Assembly: GCF_030272615.1 (NCBI RefSeq)
Contig: NC_081408.1
Coordinates: 199,935,341-199,999,340 of the forward strand
Direction of reading: 5' to 3'
Length of the DNA: 64,000 nucleotides
Source: Cryptomeria japonica
Lineage: Eukaryota; Streptophyta; Pinopsida; Cupressales; Cupressaceae
The translations under genes and the position numbers were made by a program. Below the pieces are notes generated by a model. It searched no databases. It was given only the letters and a program-made list of their open reading frames with translations, and was not told the origin of the DNA. Positions 45,001 to 56,728 of the stretch are shown here, piece after piece. Positions within the stretch are counted from its first letter, which is position 1, and each line of letters opens with the position of its first letter.

Positions 45001-47926
45001 GAGTTTCGATCCAACCACTGTCCACATTTTTGAATATGCTGCAAGTAGCTCAGATCCTTGTATGTTGTAGCATTGAAGATCACATCCTTGGCTGCATTCC
45101 TGATAACATAAAAATTCTCTAGTTGATCGGCCATGTCATTCATGTCAAGGACATCTGCTCTGGCGATGTCTTGGGCTGCACTAAGAATAGACTTGCACTC
45201 AGAGATCCATACATTTTTTTCTTTGATCACACCCATATCATCTACCAGACTGGGAACCCCATGCTAAATAATCAGTTGGCATTCACCAAATTCAAATTTC
45301 AATTCCTTTGTAATTTCCTCATGTGTAACAAGTAGACCCTGCACCTTCTTCTTTATTTTCTCTCTGGTCGATGCATCCTGTAACAACATGTCAAGTCTAT
45401 CTCAAATTCTGGTGTGTGAAACCGTATTGTCCACGTTCCTCTGATATTCATCCCAGAATTCATTCAATGCTTTCTCCATATTGTCATATCTCCTACTTAG
45501 CAACACACAAGTGGTATCGACCCTAATTCTTCTCATCTCTTTTTTCAACTTATTGTGTTATAAGATAGCTTTTCAATTTTTTTCTTCCATTGGCCTCCTA
45601 AATCTGTAATTTGGGGAACCAGGTGCCCACTCCTCTTAAGGGTCTCTTCATATAAAGCCTTATACTTATTCTTCTCTGCTATCTCATGTTTCATTTGGGC
45701 CTTATTGAATTTTGAAATATTAATACCCATGTCAGTTGTGACCATAGGATCTACTTTTCCAACTTTCAAGGTCATCATGTGACCAAAATCCTTATCTACA
45801 TCAATTATTTTTGGCCTTTTATTAGGAGGATATAAGGCCCACAATAACATTTCTTCCTCCTTTGGATCATATCTTGATCCAATAAAAATATCTTGCACTC
45901 CTTGGATGTTCAATTTCATATCCTTAATATCTGAATGTAACAAAGAATCAAAAGTAAATGAAGCACTCAAGTCCCATCCTAGAAACACAATTATTCTTGC
46001 CTCTACTAGAAATTGCCTACCCTTTTGCGGGGTCATAGTCTCAACTTCTGTGTAAATGTCTTTCTTCAACCTCTTCATCATTTCTGCTTCATTCTCAGGG
46101 GTAACATTTGGTACTGCTTCCCTTAATTTATTACCCTTGAAGTGGTACATGAATGATTTGAGTTCCTTAGACTTAATGAATTGATCATTAGATACAAAAG
46201 AAACATGCTCTGCCATTCTTTCATTTGTTTCTCCATTCGGAGTAATAATAAGTCTATTCTCTGCTTCTGAGTCCTTCTCCTTCTTAGGTGCACAGAGCTT
46301 GGAGACTACTTCATTTTCCCCTAAATCACTTTAGGCTAGTTCTCCCTCCATTTTTTCTAGTCTTTGCCTTCTTTCCTCTAGCTTCTTCTCCAGGGTCCAC
46401 ATAACTTCTACAAGCTCTTCCACCTCCTTATTTTTGCACATGTCTTCAAATTCATCCTCCTAATGGAAGTAATCTCCCAACTTTTGTCTTTTCTTGCTTG
46501 AATGGATGTAAGCCTCAAGATCATAGTGTGTTCTAGATGCATGTTGAAACAAGTTGTATTCATCTACCAACTTCCTGTCAATGACCTCATATGCCCTAGT
46601 TGATACAATTTTAAAATCCTGAAAGTGAAGTGTGCCAGAGAGGAAAGCTTTCTTGTGTGCTCCTCCAAAATGTTTTGCATTAGACACACTTAACTTCCTT
46701 ACAATTTCCAAGAAGGCAATCCTGTTTGGTGTAGGCTTTGGTAGCACATATGGATAACCCTCCAATCCATAACATCGAACAAAAGTGAAGTTTTGGCATG
46801 AGTACCAATCACCCCAGTTGTGATTGACCTTTGGATTTTTGTGCTTGTGAGGCCTATGAAACTTCTTGACCTCCTCAGAAAATGATCCTTGTTGAGGTTC
46901 ACCAAAAAGAAAGAAAATTGGTTTGACAAAGAATTCCTCAAATTTGAGGTAATGAGAATTCACAAATCTATAATCCCAAAGGGAAACCCATAATTGCACT
47001 GGTTTCTCCTTTCCATCCTTCTCAACTGTGTTTACATTCAATTCTTCCAGCCATAACCCTCTAAGTTTCTCATAAAATAAAATAATATGTATTAATAATG
47101 AATAGTGCTTGAAATATTTGTTTGGATTATCCTTCAGGTTCAAGAAACTTTCATGCAATCTATCTACTAGGTATGAAGCTAAGTCAAAAAACCTAGGCTC
47201 GTGCCTTTGAATTTCTATTGCTAGAACCAACAATCCTATATTTGCCACATCAGGAGCTTCAACTCCTCCCACCTGACCACAAGACATATATGTATATTGC
47301 AAATACTTCTTGAAAATAGTCATTTCATAAGGAGAGCCATCTTCCTCTATTAGCCTCATCTTCTCTTCTTTGTGGACAGCGAGGTTCTAGCCCTTGTATG
47401 TAGTGTCCATCTTCCTGTACTCTTCCAAATCTACAAAAGATAAAGGCACATCCACCTCCAAATCTACTGCAAAAACTTCCTGAATTGTAGCCTTTGCAAA
47501 GTGCACTAGAGAAATCCCATCAGGCAACATAATGCATCACTTGTTTGCATCATAATGTCTTACTAAAAGCTTCAACAAATCAATATTCACAAACATAGTG
47601 GGTACTACAAGTTTACCCAGACCGGTTTTCCATGGGTTTGAAATTGGCATGGGCTCATCCCTATGGAAGTAATGGAAAAGAAACAACTCATTCCCTTTCA
47701 CTATGGTGAATATATCTCCAATATCTCTCTATCTATCCTCCAATTGGTCACGGATAGGAAAATTTACCTTAGCTCTATGTGACCTAGCTCTTGGAGATCC
47801 CATTTGGTCTATCATGTCCTAATTTAGCTTTCTTTGGACCTCACTGACCTTCCCCTCTGATTTCTTTGCTGTGGTACTAGATATTTTGACAACCTTTCAC
47901 TTCCCTCTTGAGTTTGACCCTTCCAT
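45001..47926 (-). pseudogene. Large unknown ORF of element K (J/K family)
   Basis: The ATG at 47926 starts a frame that stays in phase to 45545, broken by some nine stops, most of them TAG or TAA. A frame change near 45550 leads to the end at 45001 (QWLDRNS). Blocks shared with J: GKLVVPTMFVNIDLL, HYSLLIHIILFYE, VNHNWGDWYSCQNF with YVLPKPTP and LEIVRKL, then KGRQFLVEARIIVFLGWDL and EEMLLWALYPPNKRPK. Other parts are diverged. It has a coiled coil near 46330-46450. Function unknown. Confidence 0.8.
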
Positions 47927-48159
47927 CACTGAAAATTCCTTCACTCTATGCTTATTAACTCAGAAATTTTCTCAATAAGCACTTGATAACTTTCTACAAT
48001 AGCTTTGTGAGAAATGCTGCTCTGCAATACTGGCTATATGTCCCAAGGATTCCAATCCTATAATTGATTATTGCAATCTTGATGGATTTTCTTCATGCAG
48101 AAATGGATCTACTCAATTGATGCATTTAATGGAAACCATTTTGTTAGTTCTTCTCATCA

Positions 48160-49230
48160 AGACGTCCAATGACTAATCGGCGAGATGCCTCCTGATGATT
48201 CAAATATTTGGCATTGGTTGTTATGACTACCACTTTTTTCTTTTTGATCGGCAAAAACTATCTCAACCCACTTATTGGGTCTCGAGATATCAATTTTTTC
48301 TTTATCCCGATGGTTCATTTCATCTTGATGGGCATCACTTTAGTCTCAGCTTTGCCTTTTGTTTTAATGCTCCATCGGCATAACTCTCCCTGATGCATTC
48401 ACCTTTGGTTTCCTTTTACTTAACTCGTCGGGTGACGGCATAGTTTATTTCATGTCCCCCTGATGCCTCGATGATCTCAATATACCAATCCACATTCTAA
48501 CTAAGACAATTGTGTTATCGGCATAACTTATCTCGAGGAACTCCTCGCACCTACCATTTGCCTAAACGGTCCTATCAGGTTTCAGCATAACATAAAAAAA
48601 TTTCTTCCAATGTCCTGATGAATCATCATTAGATGCTTTCTTTACCAGTATAACTCATTTCGATGCCCCCACAAGTGCTTCTATCTTCATCGGGGGTCAG
48701 AATAGCCTTTTTCTATTCCTCTCGAAGTCCTGATGAGTTCCTGATGCACTTTTGTGTTTTATGCTTCCGAGTTTGTTTTATCGGTATAGAAAATACTGAT
48801 AGCTCCGCCTTCTGATTCTCCATGTCATTGGGGATTGGTCTAGCTATTTTGGTACTACTCTGATATGGTTGTTTTTTCTGATGGGATTGCCTTTGATTTC
48901 CTTTAGTCATCAGGTATCGAGATAAAAATTTCTCATTACTTTCGATCTCCCGATACTATATGATAAACTTTACCTTACCGTTACAAGTTATACCAATGGT
49001 TTCATAGGTTATCGGTATAGAAATTTCTATGCTTTTCTGATAAGCTGATACAAGCCAATAGAAAACAACCACCTACTACCTCATCAGAACAAGCTATCTC
49101 GATGGAATGACCTTTCCAAGAGTGCACACCGTGTTGAGTATTTTTTAAGCACTCCAATGAGTCCGCGCTCTATTTCATCAGTATAAGTGATGCTAATAAT
49201 CCTCCTTTGGATTGCCCCTACAGTTTCAAT
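48160..49230. repeat. Degenerate short repeats around TCGGCATAACT in element K leader
   Basis: A motif like ATCGGCATAACT followed by CTCGATGCC or CCTGATGC recurs irregularly, near 48175, 48246, 48373, 48436, 48517, 48589, 48645, 48780, 49012 and 49179. Spacing is 55 to 230 bases. Clear copies include ATCGGCATAACTTATCTCGA and CCAGTATAACTCATTTCGAT. It looks like an old, eroded array. Confidence 0.6.
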
Positions 49231-51569
49231 AGGACTACTTATGTCGATAAGTGAAATTTTGCAATTTAGTACAAATGAGCCATCCATCCTATAAATTGAT
49301 GATCCCAACTTTTCCCATAGGGTCTGAAACATACTAGAAGATAATCCTTGATCACACCATAATAACTCCTCTATTGACAAATGCTTCATAATGGATTCTT
49401 TGTGCAGTCTAAGTGCATGCCCTCAGTGTGCCCAAGTGATACCTTGACATTACTAAAATAACTCATCCTTAGAGAAATTTACTTATGCTAATAAGGTTCC
49501 TGGACATGCAAACCAGTAATAAATACTCACATGATAAAATAAAAAGGCCTCTATATAGCATAAAATATTTTGTAAAAATATGTGCTAACAGGTAGGTCAC
49601 AGGCAAATACTCCAGATGAATGTATTCATGGATTAGGAGTCAATTGAGTTGTGTTTAGGTCTTGAAAGGTGTTTGAGGACCTTCAAGAGTCTTAGAATGC
49701 AATAGAATGCAAAATTGCATTCTGGAGCAAGTTGTCAAAAGTTATTGAGCAACATTTTGCAATTTCTTGCAAAAGTTGCATTTTTTTGGTTATGGGAATT
49801 AGGTAGTTGGTTGAACTGATGAAACTAGTGGATATAAGCTAGATTTAAATTCATTGTATGGGTTGGAGGATTGGAAATGCAAGAGCAAGTTTCTGGTTTG
49901 TGAAACAATCTTGTTTCCATGGGGTTTTTTGATTGTTTTGTATTGTTTTTCATAGCTTGTATAGTCTAGTACAAACTAGATGGTGTAAACTCATTGCCAT
50001 ATTTGTATGTTAATTTTATTTGCTTTCAATAATTTTGATTTTTAGGTTTGATTGTTCCAGGTTGTGAAGAATTTTGTCATTCTTTGCAACTAGGAGCAAA
50101 ACCCTTGCAAGTAGGGTTTAAGAGAAAGAAATGGCTCTAGCCTGGGTATTCTTTGATGGAACTTGTTGTAATCATTAAGAATTATAGGTTAGGTTCTATA
50201 TATAGCTTTGGAATAGGGTTTGTGATATTGCAGGTCCAGGAGGAGGAGAAACAATGAAGACCTAGGCTCACCACTAGGAGTAGGTAAGTTAGGACAGTAA
50301 GCAAAGTGCGATTTGTGAGCACTTGAAGATTGATGCAAGCCCAAGTGGAATATGTATGTAAATACCTTAGAGTTTCCTTCAAGGTTCTTAAGGTTTTTAG
50401 AGTAGGATTTTTGACTAGTGAAAGGTTATAGACCAAGTTTGTCAATCCACCGGTTAAGCCCAAAACCCCCCAAAATAGTGTAGCATTGAAAACCACACTT
50501 GTATAGAGAACCCAGATGCATTTTTCTACTATTTTCTACAACTTCCAAAAGGGTATCTGAATCCATTATTTATTCTTAGGCTTGTTTGGGAAATTTTCAA
50601 ATTAAACACCAAAAATGGCTTAAGGAGGGCTAATGCAATTGGGCCTATTTAGGTGTCGGTAGAGACCTAGAAGGCTTGAGAAACCATGTTGATGGAATTG
50701 GTAAGTATTAAAATTCAAAACAAAATGAAGACACCTTATTAATTCATTGGGAAACCATAAGGAGAGTTGATGTGTTGAGATCCTGGCAGGAGTGGTTGGA
50801 GCCTAGAAGAGGTGAGTGTGAGTAGCTGAGGTGACAACCTCAAGTGGAGGAGTTGATTGTCCAGAAACCATTGGATATACCTAGGAGGAAAGTCAAGAAG
50901 TTTCTGACCTTGGAGGTCTCATTTTCATAACCCTTACCAAGTGCCAAAGGAAGGACTTGAGTAGTTGTAGGCTTGAGTAGGACAAGTCACTCAAGAAGGT
51001 GAAACAAACAAGGCTCGAAGACTCTCTGCATCACCAAGATTATGGAGCCTTTCTCACAAAAATATGGAATCCTTTTCAAAATGAGAAGACATAAAAATAA
51101 GAATTTAGAGAGAGGAATTTTGGATCTCATTGATGACCATTGCATCTGCCCCCAGCTTTAAGCATTAACTACCCCCACACTTGGCTTGCAAAAAATCCCT
51201 CTCTGACAAACTGACAAATCCTTCTGAAATCCTGAGGAAACTTCTCCTGAGATATTTTTCATGGGTTACACTTTACTATAGAAATGGATTCCTTATTTTT
51301 AGAGCTTTACAACGATATACAATACGTCCATATTTGGGTAAAAATAACCCACTAGTGAATTAATCTCTTAGGCATGCAGGTCAGTTATTTACATTTCTAC
51401 CTTTTCACTATAGTCTGAAACTATATTTTTAAATTTGAATTTCCCACATAGATCTCTACCACATGTCACCTCTGGATTGGCCCATGAGTCCCTTTGGGCT
51501 CCACCTGTCCTGCCACCTAAGCACGACCAGACCCACCACTTCCTTGTCTCTACCTTGTCGTTGATCCAT

Positions 51570-52010
51570 GATAGATATTCATCGTGCATCTCTGCATAGC
51601 GTATCAGTGACCACCATCCGATCATTTCCAGCCCACTCATTCTTTATCTCTCCTATGAATTTCTCTCCTATCGGGTCCCACCACTTGGTTTCCAAGTCGC
51701 TTTGATTAGCCATCAAGCTACTTTCTATCACTCTATAGCGACCGTCGTTAGATCTTCCTTCCAACCGTGAGATCTTCCTTGACTTGCCCAACCTTTACCT
51801 TGGCTAATCTACTCCCCTTTGTCGCATGTCACCATGTGGCACCTTGTTATTTTCTCAGAGTCCACCTCAGTGCCACCTGACCTGCCACTGGACCACCACC
51901 TCACCAGTCGCCAAGTCATGATGATATCTGGCAAGCATCTTTCTATCACAGTGTAGCAATAGCCATTGATCGTCCTCGAATCACCATCCGATCTGCTCAA
52001 CCTCTAGCCT
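51570..52010. repeat. Second degenerate repeat cluster in element K leader
   Basis: Related segments near 51577 (CTCTGCATAGCGTATC), 51722 (CTATCACTCTATAGCGACC) and 51937 (CTATCACAGTGTAGCAATAG). The first and third also share ACCATCCGATC. The segment is more GC-rich than its surroundings. Confidence 0.5.
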
Positions 52011-52467
52011 CTTCTCTCTAGTTGGTCACAAAATTTGGATGCGTTGAGATGTGTATGCATGCAGGGGGCCCACTACTTCCTTAATCAGCCACTTGCTAAA
52101 AGCCCATAAGCTTTGACACTAAGTATATATGCAACTTTTCTTTTAAATATTAAAAATTTCTCTACACTGCGAATGTGGAATAAATTCTTCTTCTTTCCTA
52201 GTGACTAAAACTGCTTGGAAGTTTCAAAACCCTTACTTTGTCTGCAACCATGTGACCCCATCTAGCTCATGATAGGGAAGATTTTATTTCTACACTTGCC
52301 AATTTCCCTTTCTTGGATTTTCTTTCATTCATCATATTTGTTGAGAGTTTCATGTCTCACATGATAGGAACGTGAGGGAAGGGTACTGACTTCATTTTTT
52401 CCTCTTTTTTTTTTTTTGAAATGGACCTCAAGAATTAACTAAAATTTTTATAGGTCCCAAAACACAG

Positions 52468-53149
52468 ATAAATCCTACAAGATACAAATCTATGATTGGA
52501 GGTCTACTTTATTTGACTCTAACAAGGCCTAACATTATGAATGTTGTTTGTATTGTTTCAAGGTTTCAGAGTGATCCTAGAGAAAATCATGAGATGACAG
52601 TGAAAAGGATTTTTAGATACTTGCAAGGTACATCAAATTATTGCTTATGGTACCCTAAGGATGATAACTTTATGTGCATATATAGATGTTGATTGGGCTG
52701 GAGATGTTGATGACCGAAAAAGTACTTCTGGTGGAGCTTTCTTTCTTGGAAAGAAGTTGGTTTCATGGATCAGCAAGAAACAATCATGTACTTCTCTATC
52801 TACTATTGAAGCTGAGTATGTTGTTGTTGCTACTAATTGTACACAAGTTTTATGGATGAAGCAAAATTTGAAGGATATAAACATGGATTGTGATGTATCG
52901 GTAGTTATTCACTATGATAACTCTACTGCTATTGATATATCGAAGAATATGGTATTTCATTCTAAAATAAAGCACATATCTATCAAGTACAAATATTTGA
53001 AGGAGAAGGTGGAAGCAAATGAAGTTAGACTAGTTTATGTGAACACTAAAGAGAAGATTGCAAATATTTTCACTAAACCTTTATCCAAGGAATCATTTGA
53101 ATACTTGAGAGATAGATTGGGAGTTTCTTCCCCTCTGGTAGAGACTTGA
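52468..53149 (+). pseudogene. copia RNase H of element H
   Basis: The connection block MIGGLLYLTLTRPNIMNVVC and RYLQGTSNYCLWYPKDD is followed, after a frame change near 52675, by a 162-codon open frame with CAYIDVDWAGDVDDRK (family DSDWAGD, Ser now Val), TIEAEYVVV, IHYDNSTAIDISKN and VNTKEKIANIFTKPLSKE. It ends at the natural stop at 53147-53149. The acidic residues expected for catalysis appear present. Confidence 0.92.
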
Positions 53150-53554
53150 TTGATGTGGTTGGTATCAGTCTGACATGCACTATCGAGATACTATTCATTC
53201 TGACATTGACGTGGGATGCTACTGCTCAAAGGGAGTCGTCAGATTCTTTGCTTTGATATTTATGTTAGATTTCTAGCATTGATGTCAAAGGGGGAGAGAT
53301 ATTGATGTAAAAAGAAAAGGAAAGTGAAAAATCAAAAGAAAAAGGGAAAGATATTGATAAGATATATGTACAATTTAGATCTTTATAGAGATATCATTCA
53401 CATGGGGAGTTTGGTCTTTATTTTAGAACCTCATTGCTACATTTGTATGTGGGAGATTGTTGGTTGTCTTCCACAGGGAGAGACTTGTTTGGCATTTCTT
53501 GGTACTTAGATTTTTTTCACATCTAGTGTTGCCATCAATGCCAAAGGGGGAGAT
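53150..53554 (+). promoter_or_regulatory. 3' untranslated region and polypurine tracts of element H
   Basis: Tracts at about 53284 (GTCAAAGGGGGAGAGA) and 53540-53554 (TGCCAAAGGGGGAGA), the latter abutting the 3' LTR. A weaker purine stretch lies near 53475. Otherwise no gene. Confidence 0.82.
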
Positions 53555-54787
53555 TGTTGACCATTTGATGGATTTGATTATGTGTTGCATTGATGTTTTG
53601 TCATTGATGCCAACACTAGATATTTGGATGGTTTATCGACACCCTTTCGGTCCTGGTAGGTTAAGTGGTCTCTGGTTAACTTGGATTTAGCATGATCTGG
53701 TAGGCTCCTATATGGTCTGATGATGGAATTTCTTTATTCATGATACTTATACTCATATTTGATCAGTTGGTTTTGGTCTAGAGATTGGATACTATCCTGC
53801 TTTCTTAGAAGATTGGTTTTTGGTTCCGGCGACGGTTTCACCGATTGATCTTTTGATGGAGATCTTTGATGAATTTCATAAGTGGTGTTGGTTTAGATTC
53901 TGATGATGTTTTAGGATGTTGTTGGTGATCTTGTTTGAGACTTGGTGGTTGGAGATCATTTTTGAAGTGTGTGGACCTATACTTGATTCCGGTTCATCTA
54001 GGTTATGGACCGACATTAATGTAAGGTGTGGATAGGACCTATTGATGTATTTTTTGGATGTCTTATGTGTTGATATTATTTGTTTGATCTTAGGCCAACA
54101 TGGTTTGTAATTATGTAATTAGTTTATAATCTAGTGGTTGATCTAATTGTTTATGGTTGAAGGTTTGTATATATAGATGTAAGATCTAATTGTAGATCGG
54201 AAATACATAGATATCATGGTTATGTAAAGAGGTCATGGTCAAGGATTATAATTTGAAAATAATGTAATATTGTTCAGGTAGAGGAGTTGGTTGATCTTTG
54301 GAGATCAAATTGGTTTTTTGTAAGAGGATTTAGTCTTCAGGGTTTGAGCTTAACCGAAACTATACTCAGGCATAGGAGATGCTATCTTTTGAAATTCAAC
54401 ACTTCTCTGAATTGTAATCTTGATTTATATGTAGTCAGTGAGACTCCTTTTGTGATGAGGAGTGTGCTCTAGGTTGTTGGCCTTCTAGCAAGTGCAGGCC
54501 CCTTAATTGTAATTCGCGTACTTACTGCAGAAGTATTATCTGACTATGGATAGGCTTCCCACCGTGTTTTTTACCTTTATTGGGTTTTCCACGTACAAAT
54601 CTTGGTGTTGTGTGGATGGCTTTTATTCTATGATTATTGTTCATGCTTAATTGGTTTATCTTCTATTCTAGTATTAATATTTTAGGTTCCGGTATTTAAA
54701 GTTTAAATTGCTACTGGCTTCTGTAATCTATGACAACTGTTTCATCCCCCCTCTTAGTTGTCTTCCGGTTATCTAAACTGTCTAATA
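53555..54787 (+). repeat. 3' LTR of element H
   Basis: 1233 bp, TGTTGACCATTTGATG to GTCTAATA (final CA now TA). It keeps the ~220-bp central part missing from the 5' copy. It is followed by the GAAAG target duplication. Confidence 0.94.
54168..54176 (+). promoter_or_regulatory. TATA-like box in element H 3' LTR
   Basis: TATATATAG inside the segment that the 5' LTR has lost. The equivalent boxes in G and M lie at 22247 and 56065. Confidence 0.55.
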
Positions 54788-54792
54788 GAAAG

Positions 54793-55132
54793 AACTACTG
54801 ATAGGAAGCCATAAGTCTAATGAGAAGGGAAAGTAGAAGGTTGATGATATTAAGAAGGAACATGAGAAGAAGTGGGTTATGAAGTTTGAGGATCAGTTGA
54901 CAGAATCAAATTCACCATATGTTCATTCGAGTGAAGCATATACCCCGGTTACTCAACCAGTAGAGAATAATGTACTTGCACCTATAGGAAACTCATTTGG
55001 TAACTAAGGCATTCACCTTAGGGGAAGGTGAATTGATGACAAATCTTGCATTTTCCCTAGTAGTGGTCTAAAAACCTATTTCAAACTTTGGAGAAGTCTG
55101 TTTGAAGGTTAGCTGGTGAAGATTTATTGGAT
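54793..55132 (+). pseudogene. gag C-terminal continuation of element G
   Basis: After the second GAAAG the sequence continues element G: a Lys/Glu-rich stretch (KKEHEKKWVMKFEDQLTES) like KKEFSRQWIRK after the last knuckle of element B, then a Pro/Thr/Val tail. Several frames, clearly decayed. It fades into a copia integrase fragment near 55133. Confidence 0.65.
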
Positions 55133-55450
55133 CTTGGATCTGGTTTACTTTATCGGTAAGTCACTTTATCAGTTATGGTTTGGTCATACATCTATAGTTA
55201 AGTACTTCAAAATCTTTGGTAGTGAATTAGATAGTTTGATCCTAGATGTGATGAAGGGATATTTTTTAGTTATTAAAATCAAAGAAAAACATATAGATGT
55301 TATAACAAAAGATTGCAGAGAATTGTGGAGAGTGCTATTGTCAAGGTGGATGAGTAGTACAAAGGTCAAATAAGAACTTATGAGAGAGAACTTGAAGTGG
55401 AGATGATCATAACTAAATCGTTAACACTTGTAGGAAAAAAATGTTGAACC
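55133..55450 (+). pseudogene. Isolated copia integrase C-terminal fragment
   Basis: Matches the C-terminal integrase and linker region of element H (27110-27440): a YQLWFGHTSIVKYFKIFGS frame, then the RCDEG block, NKRLQRIVE and VKVDE in other frames. Compared with H it lacks about 30 bases after IFGS. It is cut by the LTR of element M. Its parent element is not otherwise visible. Confidence 0.8.
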
Positions 55451-56670
55451 TATTGGCCATTTGGTGGAATTGATTATGTGGTGCATTTATGTTTTGTCAT
55501 TGATGTCAACACTATCTATTTGGATGCTTTACCGACACCCTTCTGGTCCTGGTAGGTTGAGTGGTTTTTGGATAACTTTGATCCGGCATGATCTGATAGG
55601 ATTCGGTATAATCTGGTGATAGAATTAACTTGTTCATATTTTTTATACTCATACTTGATCAGCTGGTTTGGGTCTGGTGATTGGATGCTATCATGTTTGA
55701 TAAGAAGCTTGGTTTCTGGTTCCGATGAGGGTTTCACTGGCAGAGCTTCTGGTGGAGATCATTGATGAATTTCTTAAATGATATTAGTGTAGCTTTTGAT
55801 GTAGTTTTAGGATGTTGTTGATGATCATGTTCAAGACTTGGTGGTTGGAGATCATTGCTGAAGTGTGTGGACCTATACTTGGTCCTGATTGATCTAGGTA
55901 ATGGACTAACTTTAATGTAACTTGTGGATAGAACCTATTGTTGTATTTCCAGGATGTATTATGTGTTGGATATTATTTATTTGGCCTAAGGATGACATGG
56001 TTTATAATTATGTAATTGGTTTATTGTCTGGTGTCCGACCTAATTGTTTATGGTCGAGGGTTTGTATATATTAATGTAAGATCTCATTGTAGACCATCAT
56101 GGTTATTGTTCGAGGTCATGGTCAAGGATTGTAATATACAACTAATGTAATATCATTTAGGAAGAGGAGTTGATGGATCATTAGAGATCAAATTGGGTTT
56201 ATGTATGAGGATTTAGTCCTCTGGTATTGAGCTTAACCAAAACTGTATTCTGGCATAGGAGATGCTATGTTTTGCAGTTCAACACTTCTTTAGATTGTAG
56301 TCTAGATTTTTATGTAGTTAGTGAGACTCCTTTTGTGATGAGAAGTGTGCTCTAGGCTATTGGTCTTCCTTCAAGTGCAGGTCCCTTCACTGTAATTCAC
56401 ATACTTAGTTTAAAAGTATTATCTAACTATGGGTAGGCTTCCCACCATGGTTTTTCCCTTTACCGGGTTTTCCGCAAACAAATCTTGGTGTTGTGTGAAT
56501 GGATTTTATTATGTAATTATTGTTCATACTTAATTGGATTAACTGCTATTCTAGTATTATTGTTTTGGGTTTTGGTATTAAAGTTTAATTGCTGATTTCT
56601 TTCGGTAATCTGAGACAACTGATTCAGCCCCCCCTCTTAGTTGTCTTCCGATTATCTGAAGTGTCTAACA
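55451..56670 (+). repeat. 5' LTR of element M
   Basis: 1220 bp, starting TATTGGCCATTTGGTGG (TG to TA) and ending GTGTCTAACA. TATA-like TATATATTA at 56065-56073 and the C7 U5 block near 56630. Confidence 0.88.
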
Positions 56671-56685
56671 ATTGGTATTAGAGTT
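56671..56685 (+). promoter_or_regulatory. Primer binding site of element M
   Basis: ATTGGTATTAGAGTT follows the LTR; two changes from the consensus. Confidence 0.85.
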
Positions 56686-56728
56686 GTGGTCCTCTCTGCA
56701 CAAAGACTAACCACTTGAGGAAGATCCT

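Larger units (their letters stand above)
43000..52462 (-). mobile_element. Element K with a large unknown ORF, related to J
   Basis: Sits in the RT-RNase H connection of element H. CACCG (42995-42999) and CACAG (52463-52467) flank it, a 5-bp duplication with one change, and removing it rejoins the TCTGCACCG-ATAAATCC alignment with elements A and O. One 975-codon pseudogene lies on the minus strand in the middle, with a 4.5-kb leader and about 2 kb after it. No LTR pair was recognised. The right end is not a clean TG/CA terminus. Confidence 0.78.
47927..52462 (-). other. 4.5-kb leader of element K
   Basis: No gene recognised. It holds two repeat clusters (48160-49230 and 51570-52010) listed separately, and a T13 run at 52405-52417. 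Small open frames such as 50182-50496 and 51389-52000 have no known domain and, in the second case, run through the repeats. Confidence 0.55.
23866..54787 (+). mobile_element. Ty1/copia retrotransposon H, split by elements I and K
   Basis: GAAAG lies at both ends (23861-23865 and 54788-54792), a perfect 5-bp target duplication. Without its inserts (I 28192-42708, K 43000-52462) it is about 6.9 kb, a normal copia length, with 5' LTR, primer site, gag, protease, integrase, RT, RNase H, polypurine tract and 3' LTR in order. Each gap lies inside RT or the RT-RNase H connection and closes in alignment when the insert is removed. Confidence 0.95.
21626..55132 (+). mobile_element. Non-autonomous LTR element G, split by element H
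   Basis: 5' LTR, primer site and a coiled-coil/zinc-knuckle gag at 21626-23865 resume at 54793, after the 30.9-kb element H, with sequence that continues the post-knuckle gag region of element B. It meets a copia integrase fragment near 55133. No ORF2 or 3' LTR was recognised. The right boundary is approximate. Confidence 0.78.

Noticed and set aside
48160-49230. CRISPR array
   Set aside because: Irregular spacing, strongly diverged units, eukaryotic retroelement context.
50182-50496. 104-codon minus frame as a small host gene
   Set aside because: No start context, domain or homologous block; it lies within element K between its two boundaries.
51389-52000. Minus-strand open frames in K's leader as genes
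   Set aside because: They run through a degenerate repeat, have no known domain and overlap each other in different frames.
55451-56670. LTR of M as the missing 3' LTR of G
   Set aside because: It is followed directly by its own primer site and gag start and is preceded by integrase sequence without a polypurine tract, so it is a 5' LTR.
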